Origin: an uncultured Bacteroidaceae bacterium
GTDB lineage: Bacteria; Bacteroidota; Bacteroidia; Bacteroidales; Bacteroidaceae
Length of the DNA stretch: 37,643 nt
Direction of reading: 5' to 3'
NCBI GenBank assembly: GCA_905235285.1
Contig: CAJOLI010000012.1
Span: 1 to 37,643 of the forward strand
Shown: positions 17,355 through 25,679 of the stretch, piece after piece
How the letters are laid out: every line of letters starts with the position of its first letter
Position numbering within the stretch: position 1 is the first letter of the stretch
Notes under the pieces: model-generated
The model's input: only the letters and a program-made list of their open reading frames with translations
What the model was told of the DNA's origin: nothing
Database searches by the model: none
Translations under genes and position numbers: made by a program

Positions 17355-18908
17355 ATGAAGCAAATACCTTTTAACAATAGACACAGTCGAGTCTTGGCCT
17401 ATGCCCTGCTCTTTGCGCTGGCTTGGGCATGGGCGTCGTGGTGGATGGGCGATCTCTTCCGCATAGCCTACGAGAACTCTTTCCTGGCTGCCGACTCTAC
17501 AATCATGCACTTCCTCTGGCAGAAGCCGTTCGGTTCGCTGTGGATAGCGGGACGCGCCTTGCTGCTCCTCTATCGCTGGCCCCTGCTTGGCGGCTTTGTC
17601 GTAGCGCTGTTGCTGGTGGCCGCTACGTGGCTCATAGGCTACTGCTTGCGGCTGCGCCCACGCTGGCGATGGCTCAGCCTGCTGCCCGTAAGCGCCTGGA
17701 TGGTCTGGACGGCCTGGCCCGGCCTTAACCTTTACTTCGAGAGCGAGCCCGGCCGCACGCTGGGCATTTTGTTCTTGGGCGTTGACGTATGCGCCGTCGA
17801 TGCCTTCATCATCTGGACATTCAAGAGCAAATCCTCGCACTACCAGCATCACGACTTGGCATCCGCCACCGTGGGCACCTGGGTGGCTGCGGCGGTGACC
17901 CTCGTCGTGTGCTTCGCCGTGCCCGTGGCCATAACACATTTCAGGCACCCCTATGCCCGCCCGTTGACACGCATGCAGGTACAGATGCTCGACGACGACT
18001 GGAACGGAATGATCCAGACAGCCCATGATAATGCCTCGCTGTCCTACCGCCCCCTGGCCGCCTACTACGCCATAGCCCTCGTACATACGGGACGTTTGGC
18101 CGACGACATGTTCGACATACGTCTCGACTTCGACTCGCTGTACATCAAGAACTACTCGGGCGAACCGGACATTGGCTCGAACTACTATATCATCGATTGC
18201 GACTACGCCGCCGGGCTCTTCCGCGCTGCCGAGCACAAAGCCATCGAGCGCCTCACGATGGATGGACCGTCGCTCGCAACGCTGAAGCATCTTACACGCC
18301 TGGCACTGCTCGACCACAACTGGGCTCTGGCACGCAAATACCTTAGCATTATAGGCCGTGCGCCTTTCGAAGGGACATTCGTTGAGCGCTACTCAGCCAT
18401 GCTCGACAACCCGGAGCGAGTGGCTGCCGACCCCGAGTTTGCGCTCCTCCGCCAGACGGAACCCGTCACGGATAGTTTCGAAAGCTTCTACGAGGCTCCA
18501 GTGTTCCTGGGTTACAACTGCGTGCTGTTGGCGGGACGCACGGCAACGGCCCTGCAGCACAGCCTCATGTCGAACCTCTATTCCAAACGCATGCCGGCCT
18601 TCCTCGAACGTTGTCAGCCTCTCGTAGGCACAACGCCGCAAAAGAGCATCGCCGAAGGCCTTGTGACACAGGCCTCGAAGAATCCTGCCATCATGCAGGC
18701 TTTCCCACAGCTGAAGATGACGGCACAGATGTATTCCGGTTTTTTGGGCAATGTGTCAGCAGAATTGAAAGATCGGCCGCGCTATGCCCGCCAACTGTTC
18801 GACAGCTACAAAGGCTACTATCCCTACTACTATTTCTTCGGGAACCTCAAGGCCACGCGCAAGAGCTCAACGCAAGAGCATGCCAGCTCGAATGTAGGAG
18901 TTAATTAA
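17355..18908 (+). CDS. DUF6057 family membrane protein, copy 1
   Basis: A 517-residue protein of a Bacteroidetes family I recognise as DUF6057. The N-terminal ~190 residues hold about five hydrophobic segments (VLAYALLFALAWAWASWWM; LLGGFVVALLLVAATWLIG; WLSLLPVSAWMVWTAW; LGILFLGVDVCAV; VAAAVTLVVCFAVPVAI). The C-terminal ~300 residues are soluble and helical, with TPR-like alternation (NASLSYRPLAAYYAIAL, LATLKHLTRLALLDHNWALARKYL), ending YYPYYYFFGNL and GVN. The second copy at 20569 shares this plan and the GVN end. The helical part may act as a protein-interaction platform on the periplasmic side; function unknown. First gene of the A1-B1-A2-B2 run, directly behind a consensus promoter. A GC-rich REP-like stretch follows its stop. 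Confidence 0.75.
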   Translation: MKQIPFNNRHSRVLAYALLFALAWAWASWWMGDLFRIAYENSFLAADSTIMHFLWQKPFGSLWIAGRALLLLYRWPLLGGFVVALLLVAATWLIGYCLRLRPRWRWLSLLPVSAWMVWTAWPGLNLYFESEPGRTLGILFLGVDVCAVDAFIIWTFKSKSSHYQHHDLASATVGTWVAAAVTLVVCFAVPVAITHFRHPYARPLTRMQVQMLDDDWNGMIQTAHDNASLSYRPLAAYYAIALVHTGRLADDMFDIRLDFDSLYIKNYSGEPDIGSNYYIIDCDYAAGLFRAAEHKAIERLTMDGPSLATLKHLTRLALLDHNWALARKYLSIIGRAPFEGTFVERYSAMLDNPERVAADPEFALLRQTEPVTDSFESFYEAPVFLGYNCVLLAGRTATALQHSLMSNLYSKRMPAFLERCQPLVGTTPQKSIAEGLVTQASKNPAIMQAFPQLKMTAQMYSGFLGNVSAELKDRPRYARQLFDSYKGYYPYYYFFGNLKATRKSSTQEHASSNVGVN

Positions 18909-18972
18909 GACCGACCTCCGTCACCTTCCGTCAGAGGGAGGGGCGTAGCATATTAAATTAAAGGTATGTCAG

Positions 18973-19022
18973 AGGATTATTAAGAGTATTATTTGTGTAT
19001 GAGGATTATTAAGAGTGTTATT
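18973..19022 (+). repeat. 21-bp direct repeat around the start of the first CxxCH lipoprotein gene
   Basis: AGGATTATTAAGAGT(A/G)TTATT occurs at 18973-18993 and 19002-19022, one mismatch, period 29 bp. The second copy encodes RIIKSVI after the ATG at 18999; the first encodes the same residues in the same relative phase but runs into TGA. This looks like a partial duplication of the gene's 5' end. Confidence 0.75.
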
Positions 19023-20579
19023 CCGTTTGCTTGCATGCTGCTTCTTGCCGCGTGTAGCTCTCGCCCTACGGCCGTGCCCACAGCTTTCGCTGAGCTGTCC
19101 GACTCGGCCACAATCTTCCCCGACTATAGCGATGTCACCATACCGCCCAACATAGCCCCCCTGAACATTCGCGTCAGCGACGAGGGCGCCACGGAGTTCG
19201 TCGTCGAAATAGGCGATGTAGTGGCCGGGGCAACCGCCGACGGCAAGACAGACATCGACTCCACGGCCTGGCGGCAACTGCTGGAGCAGAACCGTGGCAA
19301 GGACATTGCCGTACACGTCTATGCCCATCGGCCAGCGGGCTGGGTGCGCTTCAGCCCCTACACGCTTCACGTGGCTGAAGAACCTATCGACGGATTCCTC
19401 GCTTACCGCCTCATAGAGCCGGGCTATGAGCTCTACCGGCAATTGGGCCTCTACCAACGTAACCTCACGAACTTCGACGAGGCTGTCATCTACGAGAACA
19501 ACCGCACGTTCACCGACAAGGACAACCACTGCATCAACTGCCACAACTTCCAGAACTACTCCACCGACCATATGCTCTTCCACGTGCGTGCAAGTCATGG
19601 CGGCACCGTAATCGTCAACGGCAGCGAGGCTCATAAGATAGCTATCAAGCACGACAGCATCATAGCCGCCGGCGTCTATCCGTCGTGGCACCCGACATTG
19701 CCCCTCGTAGCATTTTCTACGAACAAGACAGGGCAGGTGTTCCACATGTATCACGAAGAAAAGATTGAAGTGCTCGACGTGAAGTCGGATCTCCTGCTCT
19801 ACGATGTAGAGCGCAACTCCGTAAGCCACATCATACGTTCCGGCAACTATCTGGAGACCTTCCCCTGCTGGGCTCCCGACGGCAAACGTCTCTATTTCTG
19901 CCGCGCATTGCTGCCCTTCGACGAGAACGTCGAGAATCTGGAAGGGGTGACAGCCATGCACTACGACAGCCTCTTCTACGACATCTATTCCATGTCCTTC
20001 GACCCCGATACACGCACCTTCGGCGAGCTGCGCCTCGAGGTGGATGCCAGCAGCCAGGGGCATAGCACCAGTGTGCCGCGCATAAGCCCCGACGGCCGTT
20101 ACCTGCTCTATACGCAGGGCGACTACGGGCAGTTCCACATCTGGCACAACAGTGCCGACCTGTGGGTAAAGGCTCTCTCACCGCTTCCCGAGGAGAGCAC
20201 TGCTAAGGCCGTAAGCAGCGCGGAGCCTGCGCCTGCCCTCGAAGGAGAGGGTGGGGGAGAGGCTCTGTATCCGCTTACGGAGGCCAACAGCGCCAAGGCC
20301 GAGAGCTACCACTCGTGGTCGTCCAACGGCCGCTGGATAGCCTTTGCCAGCCGCCGGATTGATGCGGCCTACTCGCGCGTCTTCATTGCATACTTCGATA
20401 AGCATGGTCATGCCCACAAGGCTTTCCTGCTGCCGCAGCGCGACCCCGACTACAACACCGTCCTGCTTAAGAGCTACAACGTACCCGAGCTGACGAAGGA
20501 CGCAGTGCAGATATCTACAGGTAAGTTGAACCATATCGTCTACGATACAGAAGCTGAGCTGGCAAGTTATGAAGAATAA
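18999..20579 (+). CDS. Lipoprotein with CxxCH haem motif and beta-propeller, copy 1
   Basis: A 526-residue protein from the ATG at 18999; the TTG at 18993 two codons earlier is less likely. A type II signal peptide ends in LLLAAC, placing the lipidated cysteine at C19. An N-terminal beta domain (~25-165) precedes NHCINCHNF (C178, C181, H182), a c-type haem-attachment motif occurring once. After it come TolB/PD40-like propeller blades (FSTNKTGQVFHM, FPCWAPDGKRLYFCRA, PRISPDGRYLLYTQ, YHSWSSNGRWIAFASRR). It is likely an envelope-anchored monohaem propeller protein; electron transfer or haem sensing are possibilities not shown by sequence. An in-frame repeat-derived insertion lies near residues 392-423. 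Its end overlaps the next gene by 11 bp, indicating translational coupling. Confidence 0.78.
   Translation: MRIIKSVIPFACMLLLAACSSRPTAVPTAFAELSDSATIFPDYSDVTIPPNIAPLNIRVSDEGATEFVVEIGDVVAGATADGKTDIDSTAWRQLLEQNRGKDIAVHVYAHRPAGWVRFSPYTLHVAEEPIDGFLAYRLIEPGYELYRQLGLYQRNLTNFDEAVIYENNRTFTDKDNHCINCHNFQNYSTDHMLFHVRASHGGTVIVNGSEAHKIAIKHDSIIAAGVYPSWHPTLPLVAFSTNKTGQVFHMYHEEKIEVLDVKSDLLLYDVERNSVSHIIRSGNYLETFPCWAPDGKRLYFCRALLPFDENVENLEGVTAMHYDSLFYDIYSMSFDPDTRTFGELRLEVDASSQGHSTSVPRISPDGRYLLYTQGDYGQFHIWHNSADLWVKALSPLPEESTAKAVSSAEPAPALEGEGGGEALYPLTEANSAKAESYHSWSSNGRWIAFASRRIDAAYSRVFIAYFDKHGHAHKAFLLPQRDPDYNTVLLKSYNVPELTKDAVQISTGKLNHIVYDTEAELASYEE
20172..20267. repeat. REP-like imperfect palindrome inserted in frame
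   Basis: About 96 bp begin GGCTCTCTCACCGCTTCCCG and end with GGAGAGGGTGGGGGAGAGG, which are imperfect inverted complements. It adds about 30 residues (SPLPEE ... PALEGEGGGEAL) that the paralogue at 22231 lacks between KxL and YPL. It resembles extragenic palindromic repeats that occasionally insert into coding sequence. Confidence 0.55.
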
Positions 20580-22164
20580 GAAGCAAACAGACAAAAACAC
20601 TAAGGCGCAGGGCAAGGCTGCTGCACCTGCCGTCCGCCCTGCCGCCCGCCGGCCTTGGGGGCTTGCAGCCATGTGCCTCTTCTTTGTGCTCGCATGGTTG
20701 TGGGCCTCTTGGTGGATGGGCGATGTCATGCGCATAGCCTACGAGCGTTCGTTCTTCGCCGCCGACGCCATGCTGATGCACTGGCTGGCTCAGAAATCAT
20801 TCGGCTGGCTGTGTATAGCAGGGCGCGCCCTGCTGACGCTCTATCGCTGGCCCCTGGCCGGCGGTCTGCTGGTGGCGCTGCTGCTCACTGCCGGCACGTG
20901 GCTCACTTGCTACTGTCTGAGGCTCAGAAACGGCTGGCGTTGTCTGAGCTATGTGCCCGCAGCAGCCTGGATGCTGTGGACTGCGCACGTGGGGCTTAAC
21001 CTATACTATATGTTCGAGCCTGGGCGCATTCTGGCGATTCCCGCTTTATATGTTGTGGCCTTTGGCCTGTTGGCCTTAGCGATGAGGCTATTCAAAGGTG
21101 ATGGTCGTAAGTTGCCACTCGCCTCTTGGCGCTGGGCTGTTGCTGAACTGCTTGTCGTAGCGCTGTGCTTCGGACTGAGTGCGTGGCATCTCGAAAGCCG
21201 TCACCCCTACTTGCGCACGCTGACCCACATGCAGGTGCAGCTGCTCAACGACGACTTCGCCGGAATGTCAGCCACAGCACATGAACATGCCGATCTTCGC
21301 AACAGGTTCGTGGCCGGCTACTATGCCATTGCCTTGGCGCGCACAGGGCAGCTGGCCGACCGCCTCTTCGACATACAGTTGGAGTTTGATTCCATTACAG
21401 CCTTGGGCTATAATCGCAAGCCAAGCTTTTGTCTGAACTATCACATCATCGACTGCAACTACCATGCTGGCCTCTACCGTGCAGCGCGTCACTATGTAAT
21501 GGAAGACATGACGATGGACGGTCCGTCGCTCTACTCGTTAAAGTATCTGGCCAAACTGGCACTCATAGATGGAGACAGTGTGCTTGCCCGCAAGTATTTC
21601 CGCGTTATCAGGAAAGCACCTTTCGAAAGCGCGTTCTTGCGTAGGTTCGAACCTCTAACAGGGCATCCGGAACTCGTAGCCGCCGACCCCGAGCTCGCCG
21701 CGGTCATCGAGATGGCTCCCGCGCGCCATACTTTTGAGCAGTTCTTCCTCAAGCCAGGCTTCTTAGGCTACTATGCCGTCCAGAAAACGTTCAAGAACAA
21801 GCAAGCCCTGGAGTGGAGCGCAGTAGCCTGTCTCTATGCCAAGCGAATGCCCAACTTCCTGCTGTGTTGCGAGAAACTTGTAGGCGAATCGTTGCCCCGC
21901 TCTATAGCCGAAGGCCTCACCATTGCTGCGGTAAATGAACCAGGCATTCTGAAAGCCTTCCCTCAGCTTGAGATGCAGATGAATATTTACGAACAGTTCA
22001 TCAAGGAAGCCATTCCCTATATGCAGAACCGCGAGGAAGGCGCCAAGGTCCTGTTCGAGAAATACAAAGGTTACTACCCCTACTACTATTATTTCGGAAA
22101 CTTGCACGACTCTCGAAAGCCCGGCGACGACGAGCAGCAACACAATAGGGCGGGCGTGAACTGA
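20569..22164 (+). CDS. DUF6057 family membrane protein, copy 2
   Basis: A 531-residue paralogue of the protein at 17355. A basic N-terminus (~1-27, Lys-rich and Pro/Ala-rich) precedes the shared segments: LAWLWASWWMGDVMRIAYERSF (compare LAWAWASWWMGDLFRIAYENSF, cited in part), RALLTLYRWPLAGGLLVALL, and MQVQLLNDDFAGM against MQVQMLDDDWNGM. It then shares TMDGPSLYSLKYLAKLALID and an end YYPYYYYFGNL with GVN. About five membrane segments and a helical soluble C-terminal half are evident. The start ATG lies inside the last codons of the upstream lipoprotein gene (11-bp overlap), so the pair is probably translated in step. Hairpin-prone GC-rich DNA (CCCCGC..GCGGGG, 22187-22199) lies between its stop and the next gene. 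Function unknown; the strict pairing with a CxxCH lipoprotein suggests a joint role. Confidence 0.75.
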   Translation: MKNKKQTDKNTKAQGKAAAPAVRPAARRPWGLAAMCLFFVLAWLWASWWMGDVMRIAYERSFFAADAMLMHWLAQKSFGWLCIAGRALLTLYRWPLAGGLLVALLLTAGTWLTCYCLRLRNGWRCLSYVPAAAWMLWTAHVGLNLYYMFEPGRILAIPALYVVAFGLLALAMRLFKGDGRKLPLASWRWAVAELLVVALCFGLSAWHLESRHPYLRTLTHMQVQLLNDDFAGMSATAHEHADLRNRFVAGYYAIALARTGQLADRLFDIQLEFDSITALGYNRKPSFCLNYHIIDCNYHAGLYRAARHYVMEDMTMDGPSLYSLKYLAKLALIDGDSVLARKYFRVIRKAPFESAFLRRFEPLTGHPELVAADPELAAVIEMAPARHTFEQFFLKPGFLGYYAVQKTFKNKQALEWSAVACLYAKRMPNFLLCCEKLVGESLPRSIAEGLTIAAVNEPGILKAFPQLEMQMNIYEQFIKEAIPYMQNREEGAKVLFEKYKGYYPYYYYFGNLHDSRKPGDDEQQHNRAGVN

Positions 22165-22230
22165 GGCCTGCCCCCATCCCCCCCGCAGAAGAGCGGGGCG
22201 TTATTACAAGAACCAAGGAATACAAGGAGT

Positions 22231-23763
22231 ATGAAGATTATTAAGATATGTATTGCTTTTTGCGGTATTATTCTTGCGGGTTGCTCTTCCCGGCCTTCGG
22301 CTGTGCCGACGACTTACACTGACGTGGCAGACTCTGCCGTCATCTACCCCGACTACCGCGACGTAACGATTCCGCCAAACATTGCGCCGCTCAACTTCAT
22401 GGTAAGTGACAAGCTTGCTGATGCTTTTGTGGCCGACGTGGGAGGTGTTGTGTGTGGAGCGACAGAGGATGGTAAGTTCGACATAGACTCCACAGCATGG
22501 CGTAACCTGCTCAGCGAGCATAAGGGCAACAGCTTCGAGGTTAGAGTATATGCACATAGACAGCAAGGCTGGGTGCGTCATCCAGCTTTCAAGTTCAAAG
22601 TGGCTAAAGAGGATATTGACTCATACGTGACCTATCGCCTGATAGAGCCGGGCTATGAGTTATACCACCAACTGGGCATTTACCAACGTAACCTGACCAA
22701 TTTCGAGGTCAGGACGGTCTACGAAAACTACCGGGACCTGAAACCAGGTAAGAATCATTGTATCAACTGTCATAAGTTCCAGGGCCACAATGCCGAGCGT
22801 ATGTATCTTCACGTGCGCGAAAACAATAAGGGAACGGTAGTCACTAATGGTGCCGAGGCCCATAAGATTCTTATTAAGCACGACAGTATAATCGCCTCTG
22901 GGGCTTATGGCAACTGGAATCCGCGACTGCCCGTGATAGCCTACAGCACTAACAGTACGGCACAGGTGTTTCACTATGATTTCCCTGAGAAGATTGAGGT
23001 GTACGATGGTTCGTCGGACTTGCTGCTCTATGATGCCGACCGCAACGAGGTGCGTCACATTTTTCGCACGCCCGACCATTTTGAGACCTTCCCCTGCTGG
23101 TCGGCTGATGGCACACGGCTTTACTACTGCGATGCACGATTGCCAAAGTTCGAGTATGCCAACGACTTCGAAGCAAACCTCGTGCTCCGCTACGACAGCC
23201 TCTTCTACGATCTCTATTCTATGCCCTTCGACACCGTCAGCTTCACCTTCGGCGAGCCGCGCCTCGAAGTGGATGCCAGTAGCATGCAGCTCAGTGCCAG
23301 CGTACCCATTGCCAGCCCCGATGGCCGTTTCCTGCTCTACTCGCTCGCCCGTTGCGGACAGTTCCACCTCTACCATAAGGATGCCGACCTGTGGATTAAG
23401 AACCTCGAGGACGGCACAGCGTATCCGCTCAGCCAGACCAACTCCAGCGCCGGTGAGAGCTATACGTCGTGGTCGTCGAACAGCCACTGGATTGTCTTCA
23501 GCTCACGGCGCGAAGACGGAGACTACACCCGCTCCTACATAGCCTACATCGATGACGAGGGCAAGGGCCACAAGGCTTTCCTGCTGCCGCAGCGCGACCC
23601 TGAGTACAACCTGTTGCTTCTCAAGAGCTTCAACGTTCCCGAACTCTCGCGCAATGCTATCCCCTTTAGCCAAGAGCAGATGACCCACGTCATCCGCCTC
23701 ACCGACGCCGAGCTTGCGGCATACAAGGGAAAGGTAATCGTAGGTGCTGCCGAGAACCCTTAA
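22231..23763 (+). CDS. Lipoprotein with CxxCH haem motif and beta-propeller, copy 2
   Basis: A 510-residue paralogue of the protein at 18999. The signal peptide ends IILAGC (lipidated C18), followed by SSRPSAVPT as in copy 1. A single c-type haem motif NHCINCHKF lies at C177, C180, H181. Propeller blades follow (YSTNSTAQVFHYD, FPCWSADGTRLYYCDA, PIASPDGRFLLYSLA, YTSWSSNSHWIVFSSRR). M and H residues just after the motif (RMYLHVR here, HMLFHVR in copy 1) are conserved and could supply the second axial haem ligand, which is inference. A good ribosome-binding sequence (AAGGAG) stands 4 nt before the ATG. Copy 2 lacks the repeat-derived insertion of copy 1. It is the last gene of the run; no clear terminator is seen before the ychF promoter. 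Confidence 0.78.
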   Translation: MKIIKICIAFCGIILAGCSSRPSAVPTTYTDVADSAVIYPDYRDVTIPPNIAPLNFMVSDKLADAFVADVGGVVCGATEDGKFDIDSTAWRNLLSEHKGNSFEVRVYAHRQQGWVRHPAFKFKVAKEDIDSYVTYRLIEPGYELYHQLGIYQRNLTNFEVRTVYENYRDLKPGKNHCINCHKFQGHNAERMYLHVRENNKGTVVTNGAEAHKILIKHDSIIASGAYGNWNPRLPVIAYSTNSTAQVFHYDFPEKIEVYDGSSDLLLYDADRNEVRHIFRTPDHFETFPCWSADGTRLYYCDARLPKFEYANDFEANLVLRYDSLFYDLYSMPFDTVSFTFGEPRLEVDASSMQLSASVPIASPDGRFLLYSLARCGQFHLYHKDADLWIKNLEDGTAYPLSQTNSSAGESYTSWSSNSHWIVFSSRREDGDYTRSYIAYIDDEGKGHKAFLLPQRDPEYNLLLLKSFNVPELSRNAIPFSQEQMTHVIRLTDAELAAYKGKVIVGAAENP

Positions 23764-23872
23764 GCCTTTTGCCGGAAACCCTTTTTCGTCGCTGCCGTGG
23801 GCTTAAAGCGTGAAAACAGCTTAAAAAGCATGAAAGTTGAGAAGAAAAAAACATAAGTTAGAATATAATTCG

Positions 23873-23880
23873 TAACTTTG
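23873..23880 (+). promoter_or_regulatory. -7 box of ychF
   Basis: TAACTTTG followed by CGCCC matches the Bacteroidetes -7 and start-site pattern; the leader is about 70 nt. No good -33 element. Confidence 0.6.
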
Positions 23881-23957
23881 CGCCCACTTAATATACACCC
23901 TCGCCGCGCTTCGGCGCCCGCACGAGGGCTTTCATCTCAACTTACATACACAGACAA

Positions 23958-25061
23958 ATGGCATTAAAAGCAGGTATAGTAGGGCTGCCCAACGTGGGCA
24001 AGTCAACACTTTTCAACTGCCTCTCGAGCGCCAAGGCTCAGGCAGCAAACTTCCCCTTTTGCACCATCGACGCTCAGATGGGGCAAATCACCGTGCCCGA
24101 CGAGCGGCTGACTAAGCTGGCAGAGCTGGTTAACCCAGGCCGCATCGTGCCCGCCACGTGCGAGATAGTGGACATTGCGGGCCTCGTGAAAGGAGCCTCC
24201 AAGGGCGAGGGCCTCGGTAACCAGTTCCTGGGCAACATACGCGAGTGCGACGCCATCATACACGTGCTTCGCTGCTTCGACGATCCCAACATCGTACACG
24301 TCGATGGTAGCGTCGATCCCGTGCGCGACAAGGAAATCATCGATACAGAGCTCCAGCTCAAGGACCTCGAGACCGTAGAGAGCCGCATCCAGCGCGTCGA
24401 GAAACAGGCTCGCGTGGGCGGCGACAAGCAGGCCAAGGTGGAGCTGGGCGTGCTCGAAGCCTATAAGGCCGCCCTCGTCGAGGGGCGTAGCGCGCGCACC
24501 GTGGAATTTGAGACTGAGGACGAGCAGGCAGCAGCCAAGAACCTCTTCCTCCTGACGACGAAGCCCGTGCTCTACGTCTGCAACGTCGATGACGCTTCGG
24601 CCGCCACGGGCAACGCTTATGTCGATGCCGTGCGCGAGGCTACGAAGGACGAGCATGCCGGCCTGCTCATCATCAGCGCACAGACCGAGGCCGACATCGC
24701 AGAGCTCGAGAGCTACGACGAGAAGCAGATGTTCCTCGAGGACATGGGCCTCACGGAGAGCGGCTGCGACCGTCTGATCAAGGCCATCTACTCGCTGCTT
24801 GGCCTGCAGACGTTCATCACCGCAGGCGAGATGGAGGTTAAGGCCTGGACGTTCCGCCGCGGTTGGAAAGCACCTCAGTGTGCCGGCGTCATCCACACCG
24901 ACTTCGAGAAAGGTTTCATCCGCGCCGAGGTTATTAAGTACGACGACTACATCCGTTATGGCTCCGAAGCCGCCGTGCGCGAAGCCGGCAAGATGGGCGT
25001 AGAGGGTAAAGACTACGTCGTGCAGGACGGTGACATCATGCATTTTAGATTCAACGTATAA
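23958..25061 (+). CDS. ychF: YchF/OLA1-type ATPase
   Basis: A 367-residue protein, full length for the family. The P-loop GLPNVGKS lies at residues 9-16, the NFPFCTID switch region follows, and [20 protein letters not shown] is the G3/switch II block that in YchF replaces the usual DTPG. YVCNV takes the place of NKxD, which is why YchF prefers ATP over GTP. A coiled-coil insertion (~125-165) and a C-terminal TGS domain (~280-367, ending [13 protein letters not shown]) complete the architecture. YchF is a cytosolic translation-associated P-loop ATPase binding ribosomes and linked to stress responses. The stop codon sits within a perfect 10-bp-arm palindrome, directly followed by the heptamer tract of the adjacent cassette. 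Confidence 0.97.
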   Translation: MALKAGIVGLPNVGKSTLFNCLSSAKAQAANFPFCTIDAQMGQITVPDERLTKLAELVNPGRIVPATCEIVDIAGLVKGASKGEGLGNQFLGNIRECDAIIHVLRCFDDPNIVHVDGSVDPVRDKEIIDTELQLKDLETVESRIQRVEKQARVGGDKQAKVELGVLEAYKAALVEGRSARTVEFETEDEQAAAKNLFLLTTKPVLYVCNVDDASAATGNAYVDAVREATKDEHAGLLIISAQTEADIAELESYDEKQMFLEDMGLTESGCDRLIKAIYSLLGLQTFITAGEMEVKAWTFRRGWKAPQCAGVIHTDFEKGFIRAEVIKYDDYIRYGSEAAVREAGKMGVEGKDYVVQDGDIMHFRFNV

Positions 25062-25070
25062 CGTTGAATC
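25048..25070. repeat. Perfect palindrome across the ychF stop codon
   Basis: GATTCAACGT-ATA-ACGTTGAATC: 10-bp arms and a 3-nt loop that contains part of the TAA. It is immediately followed by the left heptamer tract of the cassette. It could act as a weak terminator or mRNA 3' end, or be part of the cassette boundary. Confidence 0.7.
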
Positions 25071-25118
25071 GGATTAGGGATTAGGGATTAGGGATTAGAG
25101 CTTGATGCCTTTTCATAA

Positions 25119-25448
25119 ATGGAAGAGTTCTATTATAGAAAATTAGATGTTTATAAGAATGCAAAATTCTTGTCGCATGAGGTATGCAGGCTCATCAAAA
25201 CATATCCCTCCGACGAACGCTTTGGCTTATGTGACCAGCTGCGCCGTTCCGTCATGTCTATCCCAATTAATATTGCAGAAGGTTTCGGACGATTTTCTTC
25301 AAAAGAAAAAGCTCACTTTATTCAAATAGCATTCGGTTCACTCAACGAAGTGATGTGTGAATTAGAGCTATCTTTTGATGAATGTTATATTAACTCTGAG
25401 CAATTATCTTATTTCGAAAAACTTATTATACCCCTTAAAAACAATTAG
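25119..25448 (+). CDS. Four-helix-bundle protein (23S rRNA intervening-sequence protein family)
   Basis: A 109-residue protein with the family hallmarks KTYPSDERFGLCDQLRRSVM and then SIPINIAEGFGRFSSKEKAHF, continuing IQIAFGSLNEVMCELELS. This is the IVP/S23 four-helix bundle (TIGR02436-type), structurally related to Avd of diversity-generating retroelements. Members encoded inside 23S rRNA intervening sequences, and free-standing ones like this, have no proven biochemical activity; nucleic-acid binding through the basic bundle is inferred. The C-terminal part of the last helix is about 8-12 residues shorter than usual and ends IIPLKNN, so slight truncation is possible. Codon use is AT-rich, unlike ychF and lgt. 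No retroelement reverse transcriptase or variable repeat is present nearby. Confidence 0.85.
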   Translation: MEEFYYRKLDVYKNAKFLSHEVCRLIKTYPSDERFGLCDQLRRSVMSIPINIAEGFGRFSSKEKAHFIQIAFGSLNEVMCELELSFDECYINSEQLSYFEKLIIPLKNN

Positions 25449-25500
25449 CTGCACTGAATAATTCAATCTTAAGAAACGGCGACTTCGTCCCACCTCAACG

Positions 25501-25654
25501 CCCTACTCCCTAATCAATATTCCTCACGCCCTATTCCCTACTCAATATCACTCACGCCCTACTCCCTACTCAATATCCCTCACGCCCTACTCCCTACTCA
25601 ATATCACTCACGCCCTACTCCCTACTCAATATCACTCACGCCCTACTCCCTAAT
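25501..25654. repeat. 28-bp minisatellite, five full copies plus a partial
   Basis: The unit is four heptamers: CCCTACT twice, then CAATATC and ACTCACG. Full copies start at 25501, 25529, 25557, 25585 and 25613; a partial at 25641 passes into the right inverted end. Copies 4 and 5 are identical; 1-3 differ by one to three bases. There are no unique spacers, so it is not a CRISPR array. It lies directly upstream of lgt. Confidence 0.9.
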
Positions 25655-25679
25655 CTCTAATCCCTAATCCAAATAAAAA

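Larger units (their letters stand above)
25071..25670 (+). mobile_element. 600-bp cassette with inverted heptamer ends carrying a four-helix-bundle gene
   Basis: The left end is four perfect GGATTAG heptamers (25071-25098). The right end (25648-25670) reads CCCTAATCTCTAATCCC then TAATCC, the inverted complement. Inside lie an AT-rich gene for an IVP/Avd-like four-helix-bundle protein and a 28-bp minisatellite. The cassette is inserted exactly between the end of ychF and the lgt start. Composition differs sharply from both neighbours. No transposase is encoded, so any movement would depend on factors supplied in trans. That it is mobile is inference; the symmetric structure is directly visible. 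Confidence 0.5.

Noticed and set aside
25119..25448. Diversity-generating retroelement suggested by the Avd-like four-helix protein
   Set aside because: No reverse transcriptase, template repeat or adenine-biased variable repeat is present in the window.
25501..25654. CRISPR-like array of 28-bp repeats
   Set aside because: Repeats are directly contiguous with no spacers, and no cas genes are nearby; it is a minisatellite.
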